From Actinomadura mexicana (GTDB lineage: Bacteria > Actinomycetota > Actinomycetes > Streptosporangiales > Streptosporangiaceae): 64,000 nucleotides of DNA. Both the position numbers and the translations under genes were made by a program. Positions 6,351 through 15,787 of this stretch are shown here, piece by piece; the first letter of the stretch is position 1; each line of letters starts with the position of its first letter. The notes below the pieces were generated by a model that searched no databases, was not told the origin of the DNA, and saw only the letters and a list, made by a program, of their open reading frames with translations. The DNA is taken from positions 1-64,000 of the forward strand of contig NZ_FZNP01000005.1 in assembly GCF_900188105.1 (NCBI RefSeq). The letters are read 5' to 3'.

Positions 6351-7447
6351 CCCGCGGCATGGCACGCCGTCCCGCGTTCTGGCTGTGGGCGGCGGCGTGC
6401 CTGCTCGGCGTCTGGATCGCTCTGCGCGGGATCGGCGCGCACGTCGCGGCGTTCCCCGGCGGCGCCGTCGCCGGGGTGATGCTGCTCGCGCCGGCGCTGG
6501 CCGGCGGGGTGTGGCTGCTGCGGCGGCTGCACCCCGTCCGCTCGCCGCCGCTCGGCTACGCGCTGATCGCGGTGGCCTGGGGCGGACTGGCCGCGTTCGG
6601 GACGGCGCTGCCCGCCAACGCGGCGTTCCAGTCGATCGTCGGGAAGACGGCGGGGCCGGGCTTCAACGCGGCGTGGGGCGCGTCGATCGCCGCGCCGGTG
6701 GACGAGGAGATCCTGAAGCTGCTCGGCGTCGCGGCGCTGGCGCTGATGGCGCCGTCCGCGGTCCGCGGGCCGCTGGACGGCTGGGGCTACGGCGCGCTGT
6801 CGGGCCTGGGCTTCCAGTTCGCGGAGAACTTCCTGTACGTCCTGAACACGATCGTCCTGACGGGCGCCACGCACGACGCGAACGCGGCGTTCTTCTCGTT
6901 CGGCACCCGGGTGGTCTGCGGGGCGTGGTGGAGCCACTGGGCGATGACCGCGGTCGGCGGCGCGGGCCTCGGCTGCCTGATCGGGCGGGCCTCCAAGGCG
7001 CACGTGACCGTGGCGGCGGGCGCGTTCCTCCTGGCGATGGCGCTGCACTCGTGGTGGGACGCGCCCGTCCTGTCCGGGCTGGCGCTGATGCCGGTGAAGG
7101 GCGCGCCGATCCTGCTGGCGGCGGTCGTCGCCTACCGCCTGGCCCGGCGCCGCTACCTCTCGCACTTCCGGCGCACGGTGCACGCCGAGACGAGGGGCGG
7201 CGTCCTCGTGCCGGGCGAGGGCCACGTGCTCGCGTTCCGCAAGTGGCGCAGGAAGGAGCAGTGGGGCGTGCCGGCCGGGGAGTCGCGCCGGCTCCTCGAC
7301 CGGCTCCGGGCCGCCGAGCTCGCCCTCATCGAGGACGCCCTCGGCGGCCTGGAACCGGATCCGCTGGCCGCCGACCGGCTGCGCACCGACATCCGCGCCC
7401 TCCGGGGCGACCTCAAGGCGTCCGGCGCGAACGTGCGCGTGGCCTGA
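6347..7447 (+). CDS. PrsW-family intramembrane metalloprotease
   Basis: This polytopic protein has about 366 residues; ATG codons at 6341, 6347 and 6359 are all possible, and 6347 gives an ATGA overlap. Predicted membrane segments alternate through residues 10-250. The family motifs are present: PVDEEILKLLGV (EExxK), FAENFLYVLN (ENxxY) and HS/HW histidines in later helices (WWSHWAM, ALHSWWD). PrsW proteases perform site-1 cleavage of anti-sigma factors in Bacillus; actinobacterial members are mostly unassigned. A soluble basic C-terminus of about 100 residues follows. No sigma/anti-sigma pair is nearby, so the substrate is unknown. Confidence 0.82.
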   Translation: MTRGMARRPAFWLWAAACLLGVWIALRGIGAHVAAFPGGAVAGVMLLAPALAGGVWLLRRLHPVRSPPLGYALIAVAWGGLAAFGTALPANAAFQSIVGKTAGPGFNAAWGASIAAPVDEEILKLLGVAALALMAPSAVRGPLDGWGYGALSGLGFQFAENFLYVLNTIVLTGATHDANAAFFSFGTRVVCGAWWSHWAMTAVGGAGLGCLIGRASKAHVTVAAGAFLLAMALHSWWDAPVLSGLALMPVKGAPILLAAVVAYRLARRRYLSHFRRTVHAETRGGVLVPGEGHVLAFRKWRRKEQWGVPAGESRRLLDRLRAAELALIEDALGGLEPDPLAADRLRTDIRALRGDLKASGANVRVA

Positions 7448-8807
7448 CGGCCAGGACGCAGGCGCCGACCGCCGCGCAGACGGCGGCCGCGACGAACAGC
7501 GCGTAGGCCGGGTCGCGGGAGCCGTCCCCGGCACCGACCGGCGCGAACGCCCCCATGATCGCGACACCGAGGGCGGCGCCGAACTGCCGGACGGCGTTCA
7601 GCAGGCCGCCCGCCGCACCCGCCGCACCCTCGGGGGCCCCGGCGACGACCATCGTCGCGAGCGCGGGCAGCGCGAACGACACGCCGAAGCCGGTGCACAG
7701 CAGGCCCGCGACGAGCGGCGGGTAGGACGCGCCGCCCAGCAGCACGGCGCCGAACAGCACTCCCCCGGCGGTCAGCAGTCCAAGGCCTGCGAGGACGGGG
7801 CGGCGCGGACCGGTCCGCGCGACGATGCGCCCGGTGAGCAGCGGGTTGAACGCGAACGGCAGGGTCATCGGCAGGAACGCCAGGCCGGTCTGGAGCGGCG
7901 TCAGGCCGAGGGTCTGCCGGAACACCAGCGGCAGCACGAAGAGCACGCCGGTCATGACGAAGTTGACCGCGGCGCCGGCGGCCAGCGCGGCGGGCATCCC
8001 GGGCGCCCGGAGCACCGCCGGGACCAGGACCGGCGCCTCGCTCCGGCGCTCGCGGACCGCGAACGCCGCGCCGGCCGCGACGGCTCCGGCCGCCGAGGCG
8101 GCCGCGTGGACGCCCGACCCGGCTCCCAGAGCGATGAGAGCGTCGGTCAGGAGTCCCAGCGCCGCGCACGCGAGGAGCTGTGCCGCCGCGTCGAGGCGGC
8201 GGGTTCCGCGCGGGCAGCGCACGGCACGTCCCGCCGCGAGCGCGAGGACGGCGGCGGTGAGCGGGACGTTGACCAGGAAGATCGCGCGCCAGCCGGCGAG
8301 CCCGACCAGGGCGCCGCCCGCGACGGGCCCGGCCGCGAGGGCGGCGCCGCTGGTCGCCGCCCACGTGGCCACGGCCCGGGCGCGCTCGGCGGGCGCGGGG
8401 TACAGGCGGGCGATCATCGCCATGGACGCGGGCACGCAGGCCGCGGCGGCGGCGCCGAGGAGCGCGCGCAGCGCGACGAGCGTCCACAGGTCCGGCGCCG
8501 CGGCGCACAGCAGCGATCCGGCGCCGAAGGCCGCGACGCCCGCGCGGAAGACGCGGTGCGCGCCGTACCGGTCGGCGACGGCGCCCGCCGACAGCAGCAG
8601 CGCCCCGAATACGACGGTGTAGCCGGTGACGGCCCACTGCAGGCCCGCGACCGTCCCGTGCAGGGAGTCGGCCAGGTCGGGTTCGGCCACCGACAGGACC
8701 GTCGTGTCGAGCAGCACCATGAAGTAGCCGAGTGAGATGCCGAGCAGGGCGGCGCCGCGCCTCCTGGGGGCCGCGTCCGCCGGCGCGGGTGAGAGAACCG
8801 AGGTCAT
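7413..8807 (-). CDS. MFS drug-efflux transporter, DHA2 (14-helix) type
   Basis: The protein has about 464 residues from the ATG complementary to 8805-8807. It contains repeated hydrophobic helices, the motif C-like segment LDTTVLSVAEPDL near the N-terminus, motif A ADRYGAHRVF after helix 2, and RALLGAAAAACVPASMAMIA and AGPVAGGALV in helices 4-5, all typical of EmrB/QacA proton antiporters. The C-terminus overlaps the 3' end of the PrsW gene by 35 bp (convergent). It is divergent from a LysR gene across a 97-bp region holding a perfect LysR-type palindrome. It probably exports a toxic small molecule sensed by that regulator (inference). Confidence 0.88.
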   Translation of the reverse strand: MTSVLSPAPADAAPRRRGAALLGISLGYFMVLLDTTVLSVAEPDLADSLHGTVAGLQWAVTGYTVVFGALLLSAGAVADRYGAHRVFRAGVAAFGAGSLLCAAAPDLWTLVALRALLGAAAAACVPASMAMIARLYPAPAERARAVATWAATSGAALAAGPVAGGALVGLAGWRAIFLVNVPLTAAVLALAAGRAVRCPRGTRRLDAAAQLLACAALGLLTDALIALGAGSGVHAAASAAGAVAAGAAFAVRERRSEAPVLVPAVLRAPGMPAALAAGAAVNFVMTGVLFVLPLVFRQTLGLTPLQTGLAFLPMTLPFAFNPLLTGRIVARTGPRRPVLAGLGLLTAGGVLFGAVLLGGASYPPLVAGLLCTGFGVSFALPALATMVVAGAPEGAAGAAGGLLNAVRQFGAALGVAIMGAFAPVGAGDGSRDPAYALFVAAAVCAAVGACVLAVRPRARSRRTP

Positions 8808-8863
8808 GGCGCCCCAGTCTGGGATTCGGGGCCGCCGGGCTCCACCGGCGGAGCCGCACGCCG

Positions 8864-8882
8864 CGTTCGGAATATCCGAACG
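8864..8882. promoter_or_regulatory. LysR-type palindrome between the MFS and LysR genes
   Basis: CGTTCGGAATATCCGAACG is a perfect 7-bp inverted repeat around AATAT and contains the T-N11-A core (TCGGAATATCCGA). It lies 22 bp before the LysR ATG and 57 bp from the transporter start, the classic position for autoregulation plus divergent activation. Confidence 0.65.
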
Positions 8883-8904
8883 GACGCCCGAGGTTGCCAC
8901 CGGC

Positions 8905-9783
8905 ATGGAACTGCGCCAGCTGCGGACGTTCGAGGCCGTCCTCGCCCACCGGACCGTCACCGACGCCGCCAACGCGCTCGGCCTCGCGCCGTCGTCGGTG
9001 TCGGAGCAGATCCGCATGCTGGAGGCGTCGCTGGGCGTCCCGCTGTTCCACCGCGGCCCGAAGGGCATGCGGCCGACCGAGGCGGGCGAGCGGATGCGCG
9101 GATGGGCGCGGCGCCTGCTGCGGCAGGCCGAGGAGGCCCGCCGCGAGGTGACCGGGGAGCAGCCGGTGCTGCGGCTCGGGGCGCTGGAGTCGATCGCCGC
9201 CGCGCACGTTCCCGGCGTTCTGGCCAGGCTGGCCGAGCGGCGGCCGGGCCTGCGGGTCGAGGTCCGGTCGGACGCGGCCCGCGACCAGCTCCTGGACGCG
9301 GTCGCCGCCGGGGACCTGGAGGCCGCGCTGCTGCTGGACGCCGGCGAGGACGTGGGCGGCCTCGGTTTCACACCGCCGCCGGCGCCGCTGGACTTCGTCG
9401 ACGTGGAGCCGGTGCCGCTCGCGCTCGTCGCCGCGCCGGACCACCGTCTCGCCGGGGCGCCGCGCCTGGCCGCCGGCGACCTGCGCGGCGAGAGGCTGCT
9501 GGTCAACGTGCCGGCGTGCTCGTTCTGGATGGCCGGCGAGCGGCTCCTCGGCTCCGCCGTCGAGCGGGTCAGGGCGGGCAGCGTCACCGTGATGGCGTCC
9601 TGGGCCGAGCAGGGCCTCGGCCTCGCGCTGCTCCCCGAGTTCGCCGTCCGCGACCGGCTGGCGGCCGGGACCCTCGCCCGGCTCGCGTTCGACGCCCCCG
9701 ACCTCGGCCTCCGCCTCGTCTGGCGGGCCGACCGGGAGGCTGTTCCCGGCATGCGGGAGGTCCTCTACGCGGCCGGCGCCTGA
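8905..9783 (+). CDS. LysR-family transcriptional regulator
   Basis: The protein has 292 residues from the ATG that gives the standard start MELRQLRTFEAVLAHRTVTD. A longer upstream frame exists, but it would run through the operator. The helix-turn-helix spans residues 1-60 (ANALGLAPSSVSEQIRMLEA); the remainder is the periplasmic-binding-like effector domain. It is divergent from the MFS pump and very likely controls it. The palindrome at 8864-8882 is its probable binding site. Confidence 0.9.
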   Translation: MELRQLRTFEAVLAHRTVTDAANALGLAPSSVSEQIRMLEASLGVPLFHRGPKGMRPTEAGERMRGWARRLLRQAEEARREVTGEQPVLRLGALESIAAAHVPGVLARLAERRPGLRVEVRSDAARDQLLDAVAAGDLEAALLLDAGEDVGGLGFTPPPAPLDFVDVEPVPLALVAAPDHRLAGAPRLAAGDLRGERLLVNVPACSFWMAGERLLGSAVERVRAGSVTVMASWAEQGLGLALLPEFAVRDRLAAGTLARLAFDAPDLGLRLVWRADREAVPGMREVLYAAGA

Positions 9784-9871
9784 CCGGTCCGCGCGGCCGT
9801 CACGCAGCGTTTGCCCCCATCCACCCCGGGTAGCCGCCCCAGGGGGATGCCGCTCGGCAGGGGAGAACGCT

Positions 9872-11506
9872 ATGGCAGGACGGAACGGGAGCGGAACCGC
9901 GAAGGCCGAGCGGGCGCAGAAGCTCTTCTGGGGGGTCAACGACCGGCTCGGGTCGACCGAGTTCCTGGACAGGAACCTCCGCAAGGCGTTCCCCAAGCAC
10001 TGGTCGTTCCTGCTCGGCGAGATCGCCCTCTACTCGTTCGTCGTCCTCGTGCTCACCGGCGTCTACCTGACGCTGTTCTTCCACCCGAGCGGCACGGAGA
10101 TCGTCTACGACGGCTCGTACGGCCCGCTGAAGGGCGTCAGGGTGAGCGAGGCGTACGCCTCCACCCTGCACCTGTCGTTCGACGTGCGGGGCGGGCTGCT
10201 GATGCGGCAGATCCACCACTGGGGGGCGAACGTCTTCGTCGCGGCGATCTGCGTCCACCTCATGCGGATCTTCTTCACCGGCGCGTTCCGCAAGCCGCGG
10301 GAGATCAACTGGGTGATCGGCACGACGCTGTTCGTGCTGGCCGTCGCCGAGGGGTTCGCCGGCTACTCGCTGCCGGACGACCTGCTGTCGGGCACCGGCC
10401 TGCGGATCTTCCAGGGCATCCTGCTGTCGGTCCCGCTCGTCGGGACCTACGCGGGCCTGTGGGCGTTCGGCGGGCAGTTCCCCTCCGCCGCGGAGTTCAT
10501 CCCGCGGCTGTTCACCGTGCACATCCTGCTCGTCCCCGGGATCCTGCTGGCCCTCATCACCGCGCACCTGATGATCCTGTGGCACCAGACCCACACCATC
10601 TTCCCCGGCAGGGGGCGGCGGGAGCGGGCGGTGACCGGGGAGCCCACCTTCCCGCACTTCGCCGCGCAGAGCGCGGCGTACTTCCTCTACACGTTCGGCG
10701 TCCTGGCCGGACTGGCGGCGTTCTTCCAGATCAACCCGGTCTGGCTGTACGGCCCCTACGACCCGGACCAGGTGTCGTTCGGCTCCCAGCCCGACTGGTA
10801 CGTCGGGTTCCTCGAAGGCTCGCTGCGCATCATGCCGCGCCTGTCCACGACCGTCGCCGGGCACACCGTCTCCTGGAGCGTGCTGGTCCCGGCCGTCATC
10901 CTGCCCGGCGTGTTCTTCACGCTCATCGGCCTGTACCCGTTCGTGGAGCGCTGGGCCACGGGGGACGAGCGCCTGCACCACCTGCTGGACCGGCCGCGCA
11001 ACGCCGCGACCAGGACCGCGATCGGCGCCGCCGCCATCGCCTGGTACGGCGGCCTGCTGGCGGCCGGCGGCAACGACTACATCTCCGCGACCTTCAAGAT
11101 CCCGCTGTTCTGGACGACCTGGTTCTTCCGTGCCGGCTTCTTCGTCCTCCCGATCGCGGCCTTCGCCGTCACCCGCCGCGTCTGCCTGAGCCTGCAGCGC
11201 CGCGATCTGCGGACGCGCGAGCAGGGCGTGGAGAGCGGACTGGTCTCGCTGACGCCGGACGGGGGGTTCCGGGAGCGGCACGAGCGGCCGTCGGAGGAGG
11301 CGGAGGCGGTGCTGGAGGCCCGGCGGCCCGGCGAGCTGGTCGCCCCCTACCCGCACCACCTGGTCCCGCTGCCGACGCCGGACCGGGCCCGCACGCAGGT
11401 CCGGACCCGCGCCAACCGCTTCTACCTCGACTACCAGGCCGAGTCGCACGGCGGCGGCCAGGGCGACCTGCGGAAGGGCTCCGCGGAGGACGGCCGGGGC
11501 GAGTGA
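9872..11506 (+). CDS. qcrB: Cytochrome bc1 complex cytochrome b subunit (orphan copy)
   Basis: This 544-residue membrane protein is of the actinobacterial QcrB type. Two pairs of heme-ligand histidines are visible, in HHWGANVFVAAICVHLMR and in HILLVPGILLALITAHLM. The quinol-site region (PDWYVGFLEGSLRIMP) is a PDWY variant of the PEWY motif, as is usual in actinobacteria. The long hydrophilic C-terminus of about 150 residues is also typical. The usual partners qcrC and qcrA are absent, so this looks like a second, stand-alone copy. It is convergent with an orphan ctaD, the stops being only 10 bp apart. It may assemble with the main complex under special conditions (inference). Confidence 0.9.
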   Translation: MAGRNGSGTAKAERAQKLFWGVNDRLGSTEFLDRNLRKAFPKHWSFLLGEIALYSFVVLVLTGVYLTLFFHPSGTEIVYDGSYGPLKGVRVSEAYASTLHLSFDVRGGLLMRQIHHWGANVFVAAICVHLMRIFFTGAFRKPREINWVIGTTLFVLAVAEGFAGYSLPDDLLSGTGLRIFQGILLSVPLVGTYAGLWAFGGQFPSAAEFIPRLFTVHILLVPGILLALITAHLMILWHQTHTIFPGRGRRERAVTGEPTFPHFAAQSAAYFLYTFGVLAGLAAFFQINPVWLYGPYDPDQVSFGSQPDWYVGFLEGSLRIMPRLSTTVAGHTVSWSVLVPAVILPGVFFTLIGLYPFVERWATGDERLHHLLDRPRNAATRTAIGAAAIAWYGGLLAAGGNDYISATFKIPLFWTTWFFRAGFFVLPIAAFAVTRRVCLSLQRRDLRTREQGVESGLVSLTPDGGFRERHERPSEEAEAVLEARRPGELVAPYPHHLVPLPTPDRARTQVRTRANRFYLDYQAESHGGGQGDLRKGSAEDGRGE

Positions 11507-11516
11507 CCGGCGCCCG

Positions 11517-13205
11517 TCAGCCCGACGCCCCCGGCGGAGGGAGCGCCGGTTCGGCCTCCTGCGGCGTTTGCGTCGTCGGGTAGTGCAGGTCGAACGCCGG
11601 GCGCGAGGAACGGATGCGCGGCATCGAGGTGAAGTTGTGGCGGGGAGGCGGGCAGGAGGTCGCCCACTCCAGCGAGCCGCCCGCGCCCCACGGGTCGTCG
11701 GTCTCGACGCGCTCGGCGTGCCGCCAGGACCACAGCACGTTCCACAGGAACGCGAACGTCGAGGCGCCCAGGACGAACGAGCCGATCGACGAGACGAGGT
11801 TCAGCGTCGCGAACTGGTCGGGGTAGTCGGCGTAGCGGCGCGGCATGCCCTCGGCGCCCAGCCAGTGCTGGACCAGGAAGGTGGTGTGGAAGCCGACGAA
11901 CAGCATCCAGAAGTGGATCTTCCCCCAGGTCTCGTTCAGCTTCCGGCCGGTCATCTTCGGCCACCAGAAGTAGAACCCGCCGAACATCGCGAACACCACG
12001 GTGCCGAACAGGACGTAGTGCAGGTGGGCGACGACGAAGAAGGAGTCGGTGAGGTGGAAGTCCATGGGGGGCGAGGCGAGGATGACCCCCGTCAGGCCGC
12101 CGAACAGGAACGTCACCAGGAACCCGAGCGCGAACAGCATGGGGGTCTCGAAGGTCAGGTGCCCCTTCCAGAGCGTCCCGACCCAGTTGAAGAACTTCAG
12201 GCCGGTCGGCACGGCGATCATGAAGGAGGTGATGGAGAAGAACGGCAGCAGCACGCGGCCGGTGGCGAACATGTGGTGCGCCCAGACCGTCATCGAGAGC
12301 CCGGTGATCGCGATGGTGGCGCCCACCATGCCGAGGTAGCCGAAAAGCGGCTTGCGGCTGAAGACCGGGAGGATCTCGGTGACGATCCCGAAGAACGGCA
12401 GCGCCGCGATGTACACCTCGGGATGGCCGAAGAACCAGAACAGGTGCTGCCAGAGCAGCGCGCCGCCGTTGGCGGGGTTGTAGATGTGGGCGCCCAGCCT
12501 GCGGTCGGCCTCCAGCGCGAACAGCGCCGCGGTCAGCACCGGGAAGGCCATGAGGACCATCAGGCTGGTCAGCAGCACGTTCCAGGTGAAGATCGGCAGC
12601 CGGAACATCACCATGCCCGGAGCGCGCATCGCGATGATCGTGGCGATCATGTTCACCGAGGTCAGGATCGTGCCGAGGCCGGACAGGATCAGCCCCATGG
12701 CCCACATGTCGCCGCCCTGGCCGGGCGAGTAGGTCTGGGTGGACAGCGGGGTGTAGGCGAACCAGCCGAACGCGGGGGCGCCGCCCGGCATGGCGAAGGA
12801 GGCCAGCACCATGAGCGCGCCGAACAGGAACAGGTAGTAGGTGAGCGCGTTCATCCGCGGGAAGGCCACGTCCGGCGCCCCGATCTGCAGCGGGACGAGC
12901 ACGTTGGCGAACCCGGCGAACAGCGGGGTGGCGAACAGCAGCATCATGATCGTGCCGTGGACGGTGAACAGCTCGTTGTAGGCGTGGTTGCTCACCACCT
13001 GCCTGCCGGGCTCCAGCAGTTCGGCCCGCATCACCATGGCCATCAGCCCGGCGGCCAGGAACATCGCGAACGACGTCGCGAGGTAGAGGTAGCCGACCAT
13101 CTTGTGGTCGGTCGTCGCCAGCACATGGCCGACCCTCGTCCCCTTGCGGTGCCGCGCGAGCGCGTCGGCCACGCTGGTGTCCTGCCGCCCCTGCACGGTC
13201 GTCAT
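11517..13205 (-). CDS. ctaD: Cytochrome c oxidase subunit I (aa3 type, orphan copy)
   Basis: The protein has 562 residues from the ATG complementary to 13203-13205. Twelve membrane segments and the full set of metal ligands are present: heme a His in FTVHGTIMM, CuB His plus cross-linked Tyr in FFGHPEVYI, CuB HH in [12 protein letters not shown], and heme a3/a histidines in [12 protein letters not shown]. The reading frame is intact, so it is not a decaying copy. Subunits II and III are not nearby. The convergent orphan qcrB suggests a paired alternative respiratory module using shared remaining subunits (inference). Confidence 0.93.
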   Translation of the reverse strand: MTTVQGRQDTSVADALARHRKGTRVGHVLATTDHKMVGYLYLATSFAMFLAAGLMAMVMRAELLEPGRQVVSNHAYNELFTVHGTIMMLLFATPLFAGFANVLVPLQIGAPDVAFPRMNALTYYLFLFGALMVLASFAMPGGAPAFGWFAYTPLSTQTYSPGQGGDMWAMGLILSGLGTILTSVNMIATIIAMRAPGMVMFRLPIFTWNVLLTSLMVLMAFPVLTAALFALEADRRLGAHIYNPANGGALLWQHLFWFFGHPEVYIAALPFFGIVTEILPVFSRKPLFGYLGMVGATIAITGLSMTVWAHHMFATGRVLLPFFSITSFMIAVPTGLKFFNWVGTLWKGHLTFETPMLFALGFLVTFLFGGLTGVILASPPMDFHLTDSFFVVAHLHYVLFGTVVFAMFGGFYFWWPKMTGRKLNETWGKIHFWMLFVGFHTTFLVQHWLGAEGMPRRYADYPDQFATLNLVSSIGSFVLGASTFAFLWNVLWSWRHAERVETDDPWGAGGSLEWATSCPPPRHNFTSMPRIRSSRPAFDLHYPTTQTPQEAEPALPPPGASG

Positions 13206-13351
13206 CCCGGCCCCCCGTCCGACCCCATCCGGCAACTTGCCGCGCACGCCGGTTTCAAACGCGGCCGCTCATACGACTGGGAACGTGCGAGGGATGAAGG
13301 CGCGAACATCGGGAAAGCGCCCGGGAAGGCACGTTCGAAGGAGCTCCCCCC

Positions 13352-13987
13352 GTGCGAAACGAGAAGCTCACCCCTCGGGCCCGCGAGCCCGCCGAACCCG
13401 CGCGCGTGCGGCAGGACGCCGACGGGCGGGCCGGTGTCGCGGCCGCGCGAGACGAGGCCGCTCGCGCCCTCGACCGGCTGGACGCCGCGCGCAGGAGGAC
13501 GGCGCGGGCGCGCCGCGGGACCGGCGCCGGCGCGCCGCCGCCCGCGGACGAGCAGCGGCTCGCGGAAGCCGCGCACGCTCTGGCGGAGGCCGCACGCGAA
13601 CTCACCCGGCTCGTCCGCGACCGCGGCCCGCGGCCCGCCGCCGGCGCGGGCACCGGGGAACGGACCAGGCGCCCGGCCGGCGACGGTCCGCTCGTGACGC
13701 TCGACCTGGCGCACAGCGTCGGGCCCGGCTGGCGGCTGTACCAGTTCACGACCGCGGACCGGGACGCCCACCGCTGGCATCTGCGGCACGACGGGCACGC
13801 CGCCGGGACCGTGACGCACGTCCTGAACGTGAACGGCCGAAGAACGGGTTGGGAGACCTACGACGCCCGCGGGTTCCGGCTGCGTCCGGCACCGGGGCCG
13901 GACGCGTACCCGCCCGCCGCGCCCACCCTGTGGTCGACCAGGACGGCGGCGGTGCGCGCCATCGCGCTGCCCCACCGCTGCCCCTGA
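13352..13987 (+). CDS. Hypothetical protein with Ala/Arg-rich helical N-terminus
   Basis: The 211-residue protein uses a GTG start with AAGGAG 9 nt upstream. Residues 1-95 are Ala/Arg/Glu-rich, low-complexity and probably helical or coiled. Residues about 112-205 form a compact, aromatic-rich C-terminal part (GPGWRLYQFTTADRDAHRWH, then GTVTHVLNVNGRRTGWETYD) that looks like a small beta domain. I recognise no family. It is divergent from ctaD and followed by an alcohol dehydrogenase. The codon bias resembles its neighbours, which supports a real gene. Confidence 0.6.
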   Translation: MRNEKLTPRAREPAEPARVRQDADGRAGVAAARDEAARALDRLDAARRRTARARRGTGAGAPPPADEQRLAEAAHALAEAARELTRLVRDRGPRPAAGAGTGERTRRPAGDGPLVTLDLAHSVGPGWRLYQFTTADRDAHRWHLRHDGHAAGTVTHVLNVNGRRTGWETYDARGFRLRPAPGPDAYPPAAPTLWSTRTAAVRAIALPHRCP

Positions 13988-14063
13988 CGGCCGGCGCGAC
14001 GTTTCGCCCCAGCCGCCCGGGTAGGGCCGCCTGGGACCGAGCCCGTCCCACCGGAGGAGCACG

Positions 14064-15251
14064 ATGAAGGCTGTCACCTGGCACGGCAAGCGCGACGTCC
14101 GCGTCGAAGAGGTCCCCGACCCGGCGATCAAGGAGTCGAACGACGCGGTCATCCGGGTCACCTCGACCGGCGTCTGCGGGTCGGACCTGCACCTGTACGA
14201 GGTGCTCGGGCCGTTCATGAGCGAGGGCGACGTCCTCGGCCACGAGCCGATCGGCGTCGTCGAGGAGACCGGGCCGGACGTCACGCACATCAAGCCCGGC
14301 GACCGGGTGGTCATCCCGTTCAACATCTCGTGCGGGCACTGCCACATGTGCGGCCTCGGGCTGTACGCCCAGTGCGAGACTACGCAGGTCCGCGAGCAGG
14401 GCACGGGCGCGGCGCTGTTCGGCTACACGCGGCTGTACGGGCAGGTGCCGGGCGGGCAGGCCGAGTACCTGCGGGTGCCGCAGGCCCAGTTCGGGCCGAT
14501 CAAGGTGCCGGAGGGGCCGCCGGACGAGCGGTTCCTCTACCTGTCGGACGTGCTGCCCACGGCCTGGCAGGCGGTGGCCTTCGCCGACATCCCCGCGGGC
14601 GGCTCGGTCACCGTGCTCGGGCTCGGCCCGATCGGGCAGATGTCGGCCCGCGTCGCCCGGCATCTCGGCCACCGGGTCATCGCGGTCGACCTCGTCCCGG
14701 AGCGGCTGGAGATGGCGCGCCGGCACGGCGTCGAGGTGATCGACGCCTCCGAGGCCGACGACGTGCCGGACGCGGTCCGGCAGCTCACCGGCGGGCGCGG
14801 CACCGACTCGGTGATCGACGCGGTCGGCATGGAGGCGCACGGCTCCCCCGGCGCCAAGCTCGCGCAGGCCCTCACCGGGCTCATGCCGGGCAATTCCGCC
14901 GCGCCGCTGATGGCGCGCGTAGGGGTGGACCGGCTCGCGGCGCTCACCACGGCCATCGACGTGGTGCGGCGGGCCGGGACGATCTCCCTCAGCGGCGTGT
15001 ACGGAGGCATGACGGACCCGCTGCCGATGATGCAGATGTTCGACAAGGGCATCACCCTGCGGATGGGCCAGGCCCACGTCAAGCGCTGGATCGACGATCT
15101 GATGCCGCTCGTCGCCGACGACGCCGACCCGCTCGGCGTGATGGACCTCGCCACGCACCGCTGGCCGCTGGAGAAGGCGCCGCAAGCCTACGAGATGTTC
15201 CAGAAGAAGCAGGACGGCGCCATCAAGGTGCTGCTGCAGCCGGGAACGTGA
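14064..15251 (+). CDS. Zinc-dependent alcohol/formaldehyde-type dehydrogenase (MDR family)
   Basis: The 395-residue protein has GGAGGAG before the ATG. The catalytic zinc site is TGVCGSD and GHEPIGVVEE. The structural-zinc region has CGHCHMCGLGLYAQC, with the expected cysteines. The Rossmann nucleotide-binding motif is VLGLGPIGQMSARVA. An insertion and the long C-terminal half match the glutathione-independent formaldehyde dehydrogenase-like branch of medium-chain dehydrogenases. The natural substrate cannot be assigned. It is probably monocistronic, or co-transcribed with the hypothetical gene upstream. Confidence 0.85.
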   Translation: MKAVTWHGKRDVRVEEVPDPAIKESNDAVIRVTSTGVCGSDLHLYEVLGPFMSEGDVLGHEPIGVVEETGPDVTHIKPGDRVVIPFNISCGHCHMCGLGLYAQCETTQVREQGTGAALFGYTRLYGQVPGGQAEYLRVPQAQFGPIKVPEGPPDERFLYLSDVLPTAWQAVAFADIPAGGSVTVLGLGPIGQMSARVARHLGHRVIAVDLVPERLEMARRHGVEVIDASEADDVPDAVRQLTGGRGTDSVIDAVGMEAHGSPGAKLAQALTGLMPGNSAAPLMARVGVDRLAALTTAIDVVRRAGTISLSGVYGGMTDPLPMMQMFDKGITLRMGQAHVKRWIDDLMPLVADDADPLGVMDLATHRWPLEKAPQAYEMFQKKQDGAIKVLLQPGT

Positions 15252-15291
15252 TGCCGCCCGCGAGGTGATCGCGGACGGGGGCCGCCCACCC

Positions 15292-15322
15292 TAGGCTTTC
15301 CGGCACGTCCTCGGACGTGCCG
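15292..15322 (+). promoter_or_regulatory. -10 element followed by a perfect 10-bp palindrome
   Basis: TAGGCT (15292-15297) resembles an actinomycete -10 box. Immediately after it CGGCACGTCC-TC-GGACGTGCCG (15301-15322) forms a perfect inverted repeat spanning the expected transcription start of the SnoaL-like gene. It could be an operator or a 5' RNA hairpin. Confidence 0.45.
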
Positions 15323-15349
15323 ATGACCGAGGCTCTGGAGGTGGACCCG

Positions 15350-15736
15350 ATGCACCCGTTCCGCGCCGCCATCGAGAAGGGCGACCTGGACGCTCTCCCG
15401 GCGCTGCTGGCCGAGGACGTGACGTTCCTCAGCCCGGTGGCGTTCGCGCCGTACGAGGGACGTGCGACGGCCACCGCGATCCTGCGCGCGGTGACCCGGG
15501 TCTTCTCCGACTTCCGCTACGTCCGCGAGATCGGCGACGGCCGCGACCACGCGCTGGTCTTCAAGGCGCGCGTCGGGGAGCGCGAGGTGCACGGCTGCGA
15601 CTTCCTGCACCACGACGACGCCGGCCTCATCGACGAGTTCTGCGTCATGGTCCGGCCCCTGTCGGGCGCGCAGGCGCTCTCGGACGCGATGGCGGTGCAG
15701 TTCGAGACCGTCCGACGCGAGATGGGCCTCACCTGA
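15350..15736 (+). CDS. SnoaL-like / NTF2-fold small protein
   Basis: The protein has 128 residues from the ATG at 15350, chosen because GGAGGTGG precedes it; an in-frame ATG at 15317 lies inside a palindrome. The pattern MHPFRAAIEKGDLDALPALL, then AEDVTFLSPV and EGRATATAILRAV, matches the cone-shaped NTF2/SnoaL fold used by small isomerases, dehydratases and ligand-binding proteins. Later segments (HGCDFLHHDDAGLIDEFCVM and VRPL) are typical. No catalytic residue can be assigned, so the function is unknown. Confidence 0.8.
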   Translation: MHPFRAAIEKGDLDALPALLAEDVTFLSPVAFAPYEGRATATAILRAVTRVFSDFRYVREIGDGRDHALVFKARVGEREVHGCDFLHHDDAGLIDEFCVMVRPLSGAQALSDAMAVQFETVRREMGLT

Positions 15737-15787
15737 CACCCCCGCTCCCACCGGGCGTTCCCGAACACGCGGATCTCCTTCGAAACC

